This document shows positions 9,475 through 19,500 of a stretch of DNA of 64,000 nt, piece after piece; the stretch's first letter is position 1, and the number at the start of each line of letters is the position of its first letter. The notes beneath the pieces are model-generated. The model searched no databases and was not told the DNA's origin. It worked only from the letters and a program-made list of their open reading frames with translations. This stretch comes from Paenibacillus pinisoli. GTDB lineage: Bacteria > Bacillota > Bacilli > Paenibacillales > Paenibacillaceae. Where the stretch lies: contig NZ_QXQB01000003.1 of NCBI RefSeq assembly GCF_003605435.1, positions 372,001-436,000 of the forward strand, written 5' to 3'. The position numbers and the translations under genes are program-made.

Positions 9475-10125
9475 TTATTTAAATACTTTCACACGCTCTT
9501 CAAGCGAACCGAATTGCTTCTCGCCAGCAGGAGCGACGGGCTTGCCGAATGGCATTTGAGCTAGCAGCTTCCAGCCGGATGGAATGTTCCATTCCGCTTT
9601 CACCGCTTCGTCGATAAGCGGGTTGTAGTGCTGCAGCGACGCGCCGAAGCCTTCAAGCTCAAGCGATGTCCAGATCACGAACTGCAGCATGCCGTTCGAT
9701 TGATTGGACCATACCGGGAAGTTGTCCGCATATGCTGCGAATTGCTTTTGCAAGCCTTCAACAACGGACTGGTCTTCGAAGAACAGCACCGTTCCGTAGC
9801 CTGCGCCGAACGCATTCATCTTCTCTTGCGTTGGGGCGAATTGGTCGGCAGGCACGATCGCTTTCAATGTATTCGTAGTGATTTCCCACAGTTTTTTGTG
9901 CTGGTCTCCCAGCAGTACAACAACTCTTGCGCTTTGCGAGTTGAACGAGGATGGCGTATGCTTCACCGCATAATTGATTACTTCATGGATGCGGTCGTCC
10001 GATACGACCTGTTCATTGCTGATGCCATATATAGAGCGTCTTCCCTCAACGGCCGCGTAGAAGTCCGTTGCCGACGCTTCCGAATTTTTATTTCCTGCTC
10101 CAAATAAAGTGTCCATAATTCCCAT
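9475..10125 (-). CDS. Nitroreductase family protein (COG3560-like)
   Basis: 216 residues, a typical size for a small FMN-dependent nitroreductase. The N-terminal motif VEGRRSIYGISNEQVVS is the usual FMN-phosphate contact region, and VIWTSLELEGFGASLQHYNP lies in the central helices. The start is preceded by GGAGGG. Enzymes of this branch reduce nitro or quinone compounds with NAD(P)H. It follows an NAD(P)-binding protein and a CatE-like dioxygenase, suggesting a shared role in detoxifying aromatic electrophiles. Confidence 0.88.
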   Translation of the reverse strand: MGIMDTLFGAGNKNSEASATDFYAAVEGRRSIYGISNEQVVSDDRIHEVINYAVKHTPSSFNSQSARVVVLLGDQHKKLWEITTNTLKAIVPADQFAPTQEKMNAFGAGYGTVLFFEDQSVVEGLQKQFAAYADNFPVWSNQSNGMLQFVIWTSLELEGFGASLQHYNPLIDEAVKAEWNIPSGWKLLAQMPFGKPVAPAGEKQFGSLEERVKVFK

Positions 10126-10215
10126 TGTAAGTTCCCTCCGATTGGTTGCTCTTGTTGGTGTGTGACATATTCCTTATCCAATAAAGCTCTATCTATATGA
10201 AACGCGCCAGCCCGC

Positions 10216-10851
10216 TTACGCTTCGCCGACAACGGTATATCTTTGGTTGAGATGTTTCGGGTTTTCGATTTCATCCAGTACCGCAATGGCATAATCGGCA
10301 TAGCTGATATAGCTGTCGCCTTTGGCATTGAGGATCAAATGATCCAGACCTGTTTCATAGGCGCCCGTTCTTCTGCCTTCCGCATGGAAGAAAGCCGCCG
10401 GACTAAGGAATGTCCATGTCACATCTTGCTGCTTTTGGAGAATCTCCAGATTTTTGCCCTGATTCTGCGCAGTCGCCAGATAAGCCGCCGGGAAATCAGG
10501 TGTTTCGAATACTCGGACCGACTTAGCTTCATCTACAAAGAGGCTGCCAGCTCCACCTACAACGAATAGGCGCACCGATGTGCCCTTAAGCGCATCAATT
10601 AGCGCATTACCTGCATCAACATGAAGATGCTCTTGACCGGGCGCAGCGCCAAACGCATTCACCACTACTTCGAAGGAAGCCAGGTCAGCTTGCTTCAGAT
10701 CGAATACATCCTTCTCCAGCACGGCTGCGCCCGTTATCTGTACGTTCGCCTTGTTGCGGACAATCGCTGTAACCTCGTGGCCTCTGCTAAGAGCCTCCTG
10801 CGCGATCAGCTTGCCTGCTTTGCCGCTTGCTCCGACGATACCGATTTTCAT
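10216..10851 (-). CDS. NAD(P)-binding oxidoreductase (NmrA/YwnB-like)
   Basis: 211 residues. Atypical short-chain dehydrogenase with a Rossmann nucleotide site at the N-terminus (MKIGIVGASGKAGKLIAQEA; GxxGxxG at about residues 7-13) and the VVNAFGA and RLFVVGGAGSL strands of this family. No clear Tyr-x-x-x-Lys catalytic pair is obvious, as in many NmrA-like members. A good AAAGGAG ribosome site fixes the start. It lies between the dioxygenase and the nitroreductase and could be a quinone-type reductase; the substrate is unknown. Confidence 0.85.
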   Translation of the reverse strand: MKIGIVGASGKAGKLIAQEALSRGHEVTAIVRNKANVQITGAAVLEKDVFDLKQADLASFEVVVNAFGAAPGQEHLHVDAGNALIDALKGTSVRLFVVGGAGSLFVDEAKSVRVFETPDFPAAYLATAQNQGKNLEILQKQQDVTWTFLSPAAFFHAEGRRTGAYETGLDHLILNAKGDSYISYADYAIAVLDEIENPKHLNQRYTVVGEA

Positions 10852-10885
10852 TGATCTATTCTCTCCTTTATTTCATGTGTGTTGT

Positions 10886-11752
10886 TCAGACTGCTGCCCT
10901 AAGCTGTACGGCTATCCCGTTCGGGTCCTTCGTCCACCAGGACGAATCCCTCAGCTCCAGCTCTATGCCTAGCCGCTTCACCCGCTGGACTGTCGCTTCC
11001 AGTTCGGCTGCATTCGGCACAATAATCGTAAAGTGCTCAATGCCCGTACCGTTTGGCTTTACAGGAGGCGCGCCGGCTCCTGCCCATATATTAAGCCCCA
11101 TATGATGATGGTAGCGGCCAGCCCCGATAAAGAGCGCGCCCATCTGCCGCATCAAATCCGCCTCAACCTCGAAGCCGATCGCATCGCAATAAAATTGCTT
11201 AGACTTGTGAAGATCGCCGACATGGAAATGCACGTGGCCGATGACAGTGCCCTCCGGCAAGCCGTTCCACTCGCTTCCCTTCGCTTCGGCAAGCAGCCCC
11301 TCCCAATCGATCGGGTCGGTTGCCATCTTCACAAAGCCTTGAGCATCGTATTCCCATTGTTCCCTTGGACGGTCCCGGTAAATCTCAATGCCGTTCAAGT
11401 CCGGATCAGATATATACAGCGCCTCGCTGACCAGATGATCCGCTTGCCCGATCTTTACGCCTGCATCCATCAATCTGCGAAGCGAAAGGCCAAGATCCTT
11501 CCTGGTTGGCAGCAAGATCGCAAAATGATACAAACCGCTCGATGAGCGAAGCGGCGTAATCGTCGCGTTCGGCACTTCTTCCAGCACGAGCAGCGGAGTA
11601 CGACCATCGGCTGTCAGTTCAGCTATGCGTTCCGTACGCGACAACACGCGGAGGCCGACAATTTCCTCGTAAAACTTCAGCGAGCGCTCCAAATTGCTGA
11701 CCCGCAATTTGACTTCGCCTAAGCGCGTATCTGCATGAAGCTTGTTAGCCAT
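10886..11752 (-). CDS. catE: CatE-like ring-cleaving dioxygenase (two-domain VOC protein)
   Basis: 288 residues with two vicinal-oxygen-chelate repeats. The first half starts LGEVKLRVSNLERSLKFYEE and ends with NGIEIYRDRP. The second half starts GHVHFHVGDLHKSKQFYCDA and carries HHHMGLNIW, which supply likely metal-binding His residues. The layout matches catechol 2,3-dioxygenases of the CatE/COG2514 group, which open catechol rings with iron or manganese. In Bacillus such genes are induced by catechols and quinones. It is first in a three-gene run with a strong promoter overlaid by a palindrome. Confidence 0.8.
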   Translation of the reverse strand: MANKLHADTRLGEVKLRVSNLERSLKFYEEIVGLRVLSRTERIAELTADGRTPLLVLEEVPNATITPLRSSSGLYHFAILLPTRKDLGLSLRRLMDAGVKIGQADHLVSEALYISDPDLNGIEIYRDRPREQWEYDAQGFVKMATDPIDWEGLLAEAKGSEWNGLPEGTVIGHVHFHVGDLHKSKQFYCDAIGFEVEADLMRQMGALFIGAGRYHHHMGLNIWAGAGAPPVKPNGTGIEHFTIIVPNAAELEATVQRVKRLGIELELRDSSWWTKDPNGIAVQLRAAV

Positions 11753-11797
11753 GCGATCACCACCTTGTTTTTCGCTTGTTACTTACTATTTGTAATT

Positions 11798-11827
11798 AAG
11801 TATATAATCAATATATACTTCAGTCAA
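11798..11827 (-). promoter_or_regulatory. Sigma-A promoter overlaid by a palindrome, upstream of the CatE-like gene
   Basis: The minus strand has TTGACT (11827-11822), a 17-base spacer and TATACT (11804-11799), close to ideal. The palindrome AAGTATAT-N7-ATATACTT (11798-11820) covers the spacer and the -10. A repressor bound there would block RNA polymerase. MarR or HxlR (DUF24) regulators control such genes in Bacillus, but none is encoded nearby. Confidence 0.75.
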
Positions 11828-11889
11828 GTTTAATATTTTACTCCAGATGTAGAATGCCCATATGCCGATATTTCACGCCTGCACGCGCC

Positions 11890-11928
11890 AAAAAAAGGAT
11901 CAGGGAAACCCAAGTTCCCCCGATCCTT
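11890..11928 (-). terminator. Intrinsic terminator of the copper operon
   Basis: On the minus strand a stem of AAGGATC..GATCCTT with GC-rich inner pairs is followed by a run of T residues, 14 bases after the glutaredoxin-like stop. Confidence 0.85.
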
Positions 11929-11941
11929 CACCTTACATGAT

Positions 11942-12193
11942 TTAGTTCTGGCTCTGTCCTGTCAAAGCAGCGATCTCGGATAAATGATCGGCAAATCCGA
12001 CGAATACTTGGCCGTCAATGACGAGCGTCGGCACGACTTGCTTGCCTGTCAGCTCCCATACTTCCCTGCGGTACGCTTCCTCTTCCTCGCACTTCAGCTC
12101 CGTATACGGCAGCCCTCGTTCGCCAAAATAACGTTTTGCAAAGGCACAATCGCTGCAAGTGGGAATCGTATAGATTTTTATCGAGTGATCCAA
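11942..12193 (-). CDS. Glutaredoxin-like thiol-disulfide protein
   Basis: 83 residues from a TTG start. Thioredoxin fold with the redox motif CSDC near residue 13, the cis-proline segment KQVVPTLVIDGQVFVGFADH, and an overall length typical of the NrdH/glutaredoxin group. It starts 22 bases after copA and ends before a strong terminator, so both are on one transcript. A role in copper-stress thiol repair or in copper handling by the CxxC motif is a reasonable inference. No CopZ chaperone is present here. Confidence 0.85.
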   Translation of the reverse strand: MDHSIKIYTIPTCSDCAFAKRYFGERGLPYTELKCEEEEAYRREVWELTGKQVVPTLVIDGQVFVGFADHLSEIAALTGQSQN

Positions 12194-12214
12194 TGGATAT
12201 CCCTGCCTTCCAAG

Positions 12215-14443
<2,229 letters not shown>

Positions 14444-14538
14444 CTTGAACACTCCTATGCTTCTTGATGGGATATGATGGCCTAAAGTTCCGCTCATTAG
14501 CGGATGGATGAAGCCATTTCCAGTTCGTCGACATCATC

Positions 14539-14595
14539 AGTATACCCCACCCCCCTATATTCGTCAACGAAAATTTACGATACCCCCGTACCCTA
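14539..14595 (-). promoter_or_regulatory. copA promoter with two CsoR-like operators
   Basis: The promoter on the minus strand is TTGACG (14567-14562), 17 bases, TATACT (14544-14539). Two sites share the pattern TAGGG-N5-GGGTA: 14557-14543 (TAGGGGGGTGGGGTA), lying across the spacer and -10, and 14595-14581 (TAGGGTACGGGGGTA), upstream of the -35. They resemble G-rich operators of the copper-sensing CsoR repressors. Centres are 38 bases apart. No csoR gene is in the window. Confidence 0.7.
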
Positions 14596-14760
14596 TTTTT
14601 CGAATAGTGAGAAAGGCTTGCTTTCTTCCCTTAGTATGTTCTTTTCTAGAAAAGTCATAATAATTGGCTGGCTTAGATACTAGGCTTGTATAGTCTCCCC
14701 TTTTTCGTCCGTATCCAAAAATGGCGGCCTCAAAAGAATATTTACTCGAAGCGCGAAAAT

Positions 14761-14807
14761 GCAGAAATGGCGGTGCCAGGGTATTATACCTACACCACTA
14801 TTTCTGC
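14761..14807 (-). terminator. Hairpin after the YdfI-like gene; copy 1 of a repeated element
   Basis: A long imperfect stem with GCAGAAAT..ATTTCTGC ends starts 14 bases after the regulator stop and is followed on the minus strand by ATTTT, so it probably terminates the operon. Its sequence is clearly related to the hairpin at 19221-19266 (shared GAAATGGCGGYGCYAGGG). Confidence 0.7.
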
Positions 14808-14820
14808 TAAGAAAATAGTA

Positions 14821-15471
14821 TTATAACTGAACGATGCCTCCTTCAACTGCTACAGCTACTGCTTGAGATCTGGAACTCACTCCCAGTTTGTTGTAGATAT
14901 TCGTCAGATGTGCTTTAACCGTACGCTCGGATATCCCCATATCACCTGCGATCTCTTTGCTTTTATAACCACGTGCTATAAACTGTAGAACGATTCGTTC
15001 TTTCTCAGAAAGCACCATATGCTTCAAGGATGTATCTCGCATATCCTGACGTTTTTTTCTTGCCGCAAATACTCTCTCCATTATCTCAGGCTGCAGCAAC
15101 ATATCGCCGTGAACTGCGGATTCGATCGTTCGAAATAAATAATCTCTACCCGTGTCTTTCAAAAGATAACCTTTGGCACCCATTTCTAGTCCGTTTAACA
15201 TCAGTTCATCTTCATTATAAGTCGTTAAGATAACGACAGGAATTTCAATATTTCTTTCTTTAAGCTCCCTCATTGTATCTAATCCACTCATTACAGGCAT
15301 ATTTAAATCCATGAGAATCACATCTGGAGAAAGAGTTTCAAGCAATCGCAGAGCCTCTTCCCCGTTTCCGGCCTCACCAACAACTTGAAACTGATCATTC
15401 GTCTCGATCATAAACTTCAACCCTTCTCTTACGACCAAATGATCATCGACAATAAGCACGCTATATGTCAC
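14821..15471 (-). CDS. ydfI: Response regulator, NarL/LuxR type (YdfI-like)
   Basis: 216 residues. The GTG at 15471 overlaps the kinase stop by four bases (GTGA) with AGGGGGG upstream; a GTG two codons earlier is too close to that site. The receiver has D9/D10 and phosphoacceptor D55 (VILMDLNMPVMSG), with a LuxR-type helix-turn-helix at the C-terminus (KSKEIAGDMGISERTVKAHL). It closely matches Bacillus YdfI, which with YdfH controls the MMPL transporter YdfJ; here the MMPL gene lies just upstream. Confidence 0.85.
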   Translation of the reverse strand: MTYSVLIVDDHLVVREGLKFMIETNDQFQVVGEAGNGEEALRLLETLSPDVILMDLNMPVMSGLDTMRELKERNIEIPVVILTTYNEDELMLNGLEMGAKGYLLKDTGRDYLFRTIESAVHGDMLLQPEIMERVFAARKKRQDMRDTSLKHMVLSEKERIVLQFIARGYKSKEIAGDMGISERTVKAHLTNIYNKLGVSSRSQAVAVAVEGGIVQL

Positions 15472-16694
15472 GAACACTCGCCCCCCTCAGCCACTGTGTC
15501 AATCTTAATCAACGTCCCTTGTGGCACGTTATTGGTTATGTTAAGCGATCCACCTAAGATACGCACACGTTCCTTAATACCTATAAGGCCATAATGTCCC
15601 GACATGTTGCCGATTTGATTTAAGTCAATGCCTTTCCCATCATCTTTAACCTCTAATTCTAAGTTTTCGTCCTCTATACGGATGTATACCCACACTTGCC
15701 TAGCTTCAGCATGGCGGGCGACGTTAGTTAAGCATTCACCTATAATGTGGAGCATATGCTCCATCACCAATTCAGAAATGCCGCCATCAACTCTCATATC
15801 AAGAACGACTTGTATACCTGTTGCTTTCTTGAAACGCTCTACTTCTTCACGAACAGCATCGGAAAAGTCAATCGTAACAAAAGCTTTTGAACGCAAATTG
15901 TCAATTGCCAATCTCGCTTCCGACAGCGTCTTCTTTGCATGACCCATGGAATGCTGTACAATTTCATGAGCTCTTTTCGAATTGCCTTTCATCAAATGTG
16001 CATCGGCTGCATCCAATTGCATGACGATACCCGCCAAGCCTTGGGCTAACGTATCGTGTAGATCCCGTGCCATCCGCTGACGTTCATTTGCCAGGGTCAA
16101 TTCCTTAACCTTCCGATGAGCGAGTTCTAGTTCTTCAAGAAATGCTTGCGTTCGAATTCGAGCCTTCACTTGTTTTAAATATAAACCGGCGAATGAAACA
16201 AATACGAAAACCATCATCATATATAAGATCGACATTAATATCAATATTTCAGATTGCCCCATCAATAAGAGTGTTGCGACATATAAACCATAATACAAAG
16301 CGGACATAAGAATCATCTTGATTCTGTGATTGTATTTGCCTACGCTTTGACCAGTCAAAACGGGGTACATTCCTAACAACAATAAAAATGCGGCTTGATA
16401 CATAATGAGCGCACAAACTTGAATAATCAGACCTTGAATCAAAAAATAAACCCAAGGATGTTTTTCTGTAAGTAATGGAAAGTGCCATATTAATGAGCCG
16501 TGAAGAAGCATCAATCCCGAAAAGAAAGCCAACGAAATGATCGAAGGCTCATACAGAATCTGTACAAGCATAGATATGATATAGATGAATAGAACCCACA
16601 TCATGCTCGGAACTCTGGCATTGAACATGGCATCTGGCAAATCATTAAATCGATTGCGCTGCAGCCATTTCATGAACCCGCTTCCAATTACCAT
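15468..16694 (-). CDS. ydfH: Sensor histidine kinase, NarX/DesK type (YdfH-like)
   Basis: 408 residues from the ATG at 16694, which has AGGGGG five bases upstream; an ATG at 16712 is less likely. Six or so hydrophobic helices occupy the first ~180 residues with little extracellular sequence, suggesting a membrane-stress sensor. The dimerisation motif (ERQRMARDLHDTLAQGLAG, phosphoacceptor His ~213) and a C-terminal HATPase_c (GECLTNVARHAEA, DDGKGID, GLIGIKERV) follow. A TATAAT at 16759-16754 may serve as its own -10. Confidence 0.85.
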   Translation of the reverse strand: MVIGSGFMKWLQRNRFNDLPDAMFNARVPSMMWVLFIYIISMLVQILYEPSIISLAFFSGLMLLHGSLIWHFPLLTEKHPWVYFLIQGLIIQVCALIMYQAAFLLLLGMYPVLTGQSVGKYNHRIKMILMSALYYGLYVATLLLMGQSEILILMSILYMMMVFVFVSFAGLYLKQVKARIRTQAFLEELELAHRKVKELTLANERQRMARDLHDTLAQGLAGIVMQLDAADAHLMKGNSKRAHEIVQHSMGHAKKTLSEARLAIDNLRSKAFVTIDFSDAVREEVERFKKATGIQVVLDMRVDGGISELVMEHMLHIIGECLTNVARHAEARQVWVYIRIEDENLELEVKDDGKGIDLNQIGNMSGHYGLIGIKERVRILGGSLNITNNVPQGTLIKIDTVAEGGECS

Positions 16695-16776
16695 TTGTCC
16701 CCCTACTTTCATCCTCTAATTCATCGTCATCTTGCATATTTGATATTTCTCCTATTATACCCACATAGTAAAACCG

Positions 16777-16816
16777 AAAAAAATCGTACATAAGGGTAGT
16801 TCCCTCATGTACGATT
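16777..16816 (-). terminator. Intrinsic terminator of the MMPL gene
   Basis: The minus strand has the near-perfect stem AATCGTACAT..ATGTACGATT followed by a run of T residues, 36 bases after the MMPL stop. The kinase and regulator downstream therefore probably use their own promoter. Confidence 0.85.
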
Positions 16817-16852
16817 GGGCAATGACACAAATCAGCTATTTTAGATTCAGCT

Positions 16853-19033
16853 TCACTGTATGACAGATTTTCTCTTTTCCTCAAAATTTTTGGTTATGGA
16901 TTCTCCCTCGACATCTATATTTGGCAAGATCCGTCCAAGCCACTTCGGAAGATACCAAGCCGTACGGCCCATAAGGGTCATTACTGCCGGCACGATTGTC
17001 AACCGCACAATAAATGCATCGAATAATATACCAAAGGAGAGGGCTAAGCCCATTGACTTAATCATGGTATCCTCGACAAAGATGAAGCTTGCGAATACAG
17101 CAATCATAATTAACCCTGCCGCCGTTACGACAGTCCCGCTATTTTTAAGGCCAGACAAGACAGCGCCTTTCGCATTCCCCGTGTGGCTAAACTCCTCACG
17201 CATGCGACTGACCAGAAACACCTCATAGTCCATTGCCAAGCCAAACAGGATTCCTGCTGTCAAGATTGGCAGAAAGTTAAGAACGGGACCTGCTGCAGGA
17301 ATATTGAATAGCTCGGCGAAATGACCATCCTGAACGACAAATACGACGAGTCCAAGTGTTGCTGTAAGGGTAAGGAGATATCCTAATACGGCTTTGATCG
17401 GCACTAAGATAGACCGGAACACCATCATAAGAAGGATTAATGCAAGTCCAACGATCAGAGCCGCAAATTTAGGCAATGCCTCATTCAACTTCTCACTTAT
17501 ATCAATATTAACGGCCGTTGAACCGGTAACCATCACCTCTACTTGGTCCTTCTCCTTGAATTCAACCGCCTTCTCACGGATCAAATGAACCAAATCAGTT
17601 GTTTTCTCATCCTTTGGATCTGTTCCCGGAAGGATCGTTACCATAGCAACGTCTCCTGATGCATTCGGTATCGGAGGCATTGCCATTGCCACATTCGGCA
17701 GCTCCCCTAGCTCCTTGGCAACTTTCGCAAAAGCCGCTTGGACATCATTTGTTCCGTCTGCTTTAATGATTATTGCGAGTGGTCCATTCATACCTGGACC
17801 AAACCCGTCCGCTATCAAATCATACCCTCGGCGCTCGGTTGTTTCAGTTGATTTAGATCCAAAGTCCGGGAGACCCGTCTGCATATGAAGTGCCGGTAAA
17901 CTTATAGCTCCTAATAATAATATTCCTGCGAGGGCAATCGGCAATGGATACTTTGTAATGAAGCGCCCCCATGAATTTGATTGTTCATGATCCTTCTGAA
18001 GACGCTCTGCAGAAGCAGCTTTTGCCTTTGGACGAATCCGTTCACCTGCCATACCGAGAAGCGCAGGAACGACGATAACGGAGACCAATACTGCGATTAA
18101 CACCGTAAACGCCCCGGCTATACCCATAATCGTGATAAATGGAATTCCGGTGACAGATAATCCAGCCAGTGCAATGATTACCGTTAATCCAGCAAAGATA
18201 ACCGCACTGCCTGCAGTCGCATTTGCATGCGCAATGGACTCCTCTACACCTTTGCCTTCCACAAGATTCTGTCTGAATCTTGATATGATAAACAGACCAT
18301 AATCGATTCCTACCGCGAGTCCAAGCATGATGGCAAGAATGAGCGAGAAAGAAGCCATTTCTACAAAATTAGATGCGATGATAACGGACATGACTCCTAT
18401 TCCAAGTCCGATTACAGCTGTTAATATTGGCAATCCTGCTGCAAGCAATGATGTGAATGTGATTGCCAAAATCATAAATGCTGCGATGATGCCTATGATT
18501 TCCGAGGCTCCGCCTATCTCAAGAGCTGAGAATTCGACTGTTCCGCCAAGTTCAGCCTGCATCCCTTTGCTTCGCACTTGCTCCACAATCTCCAATACGT
18601 GCTCTTTAGAAGCCTCCGTGACTTTGGTTGCTTCGTTCTTGTACGTAATGACTGCATATCCAATCTCTCGAGTAAAACTAATCGTTCCTCCCTCATAAGG
18701 GCTTACTACAGATTCAATCTCAGGATCTTGTGATATCGATTCTAACGATTCAGCGATCAAGTTTTGAGCAGATTCCGATTCTAACGTTTGACCTTCAGGA
18801 GCTTTGAAGATCACTTGTATCGTTCCGCGTTCCGGACCTTGCGAAAATTCTTCCTTCAACACTTCCATGGCTTCCTCAGATTTTGTGCCAGGAATGTTCA
18901 TTTCACCGTTCAGATGAACTCCCATGCCAAGACCTAGAGAAACAACGAGGATAAGGACCCCTATACTCCCAAACAACACTTTTTTTCTGTTTCTTGATGC
19001 AAAAAGCCCTAGCTTGTACAAAAACCTTGCCAT
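16853..19033 (-). CDS. ydfJ: MMPL/RND-type exporter (YdfJ-like)
   Basis: 726 residues from the ATG at 19033, seven bases after AAGGTGAT. The layout repeats twice: one helix, a ~150-residue extracellular loop, then five helices. It has the family's central motifs (GLAVGIDYGLFIISRFRQ; GLAMDYEVFLVSRMREEF), whose Asp and Tyr residues relay protons. Such pumps export lipids or amphipathic compounds. A YdfHI-like pair is the next operon, as in Bacillus where that pair activates ydfJ. The substrate is not known. Confidence 0.88.
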   Translation of the reverse strand: MARFLYKLGLFASRNRKKVLFGSIGVLILVVSLGLGMGVHLNGEMNIPGTKSEEAMEVLKEEFSQGPERGTIQVIFKAPEGQTLESESAQNLIAESLESISQDPEIESVVSPYEGGTISFTREIGYAVITYKNEATKVTEASKEHVLEIVEQVRSKGMQAELGGTVEFSALEIGGASEIIGIIAAFMILAITFTSLLAAGLPILTAVIGLGIGVMSVIIASNFVEMASFSLILAIMLGLAVGIDYGLFIISRFRQNLVEGKGVEESIAHANATAGSAVIFAGLTVIIALAGLSVTGIPFITIMGIAGAFTVLIAVLVSVIVVPALLGMAGERIRPKAKAASAERLQKDHEQSNSWGRFITKYPLPIALAGILLLGAISLPALHMQTGLPDFGSKSTETTERRGYDLIADGFGPGMNGPLAIIIKADGTNDVQAAFAKVAKELGELPNVAMAMPPIPNASGDVAMVTILPGTDPKDEKTTDLVHLIREKAVEFKEKDQVEVMVTGSTAVNIDISEKLNEALPKFAALIVGLALILLMMVFRSILVPIKAVLGYLLTLTATLGLVVFVVQDGHFAELFNIPAAGPVLNFLPILTAGILFGLAMDYEVFLVSRMREEFSHTGNAKGAVLSGLKNSGTVVTAAGLIMIAVFASFIFVEDTMIKSMGLALSFGILFDAFIVRLTIVPAVMTLMGRTAWYLPKWLGRILPNIDVEGESITKNFEEKRKSVIQ

Positions 19034-19220
19034 ACAAATCACCTTTCTCTACCTACTCTGCATTTCTCCTTATATTAACGTGTAAACAACACTTTGAAAT
19101 CGTACAAGCGGGCAGCAGCAGCATGTACTTTTGGGCATGCCCTTTTGTGAATGCATAACAAATAAACAAATAAGACTCGCTTGATAAGACAGCTCAACTC
19201 TTGAATAAACGGGTGAAGAT

Positions 19221-19266
19221 AAAGAAATGGCGGCGCTAGGGAGTTATCCCTGCACCGCCGTCTTTT
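19221..19266. repeat. Hairpin repeat, copy 2 of the element at 14761
   Basis: A GC-rich stem (GGCGGTGCAGGGA..TCCCTAGCGCCGCC on the minus strand) is flanked by T-rich DNA on both sides, so it could terminate transcription in either direction. It is 60-70% identical to the 14761 hairpin. The pair brackets the MMPL and two-component genes. Confidence 0.6.
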
Positions 19267-19500
19267 GCTTATGGTTGTCTTTCTATTTAGAGGAGAGCGT
19301 CCCAAGTTTTCTAGCCATTCCATTCTGGACACCCCGTACTTTTGAAGTAATTAGCGGTGTGTGGCACAACTAATTCGCTTTTTCGGGGCGATTCCGAGCC
19401 TTTAACGTTGCTCAACAACGCTATTACAAGATGCTACCCTTTCGATTCGATTATTTGTGTACGGCACAACTATTCCGCTTCTTAAGACAGTCCCTTTCGC
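19267..19500. repeat. Intergenic DNA with two diverged repeat units exactly 100 bases apart
   Basis: GTGTGTGGCACAACTAATTC starts at 19357 and GTGTACGGCACAACTATTCC at 19457, both followed by CGCTT or GCTT. The core GGCACNNCTANNNCGC also fits the 50-bp unit array at 38.5-39.4 kb, so this may be a decayed two- or three-unit copy. No credible gene is present. Confidence 0.5.

Noticed and set aside
10886..11752. Loss of a metal-binding Glu in the CatE-like protein (Gln283 in NGIAVQL)
   Set aside because: Related two-domain members may not use a Glu at this place; without an alignment this cannot be called a defect.
19075..19332. 85-residue minus-strand frame
   Set aside because: It covers the hairpin repeat and intergenic DNA, has no ribosome site and resembles no known protein.
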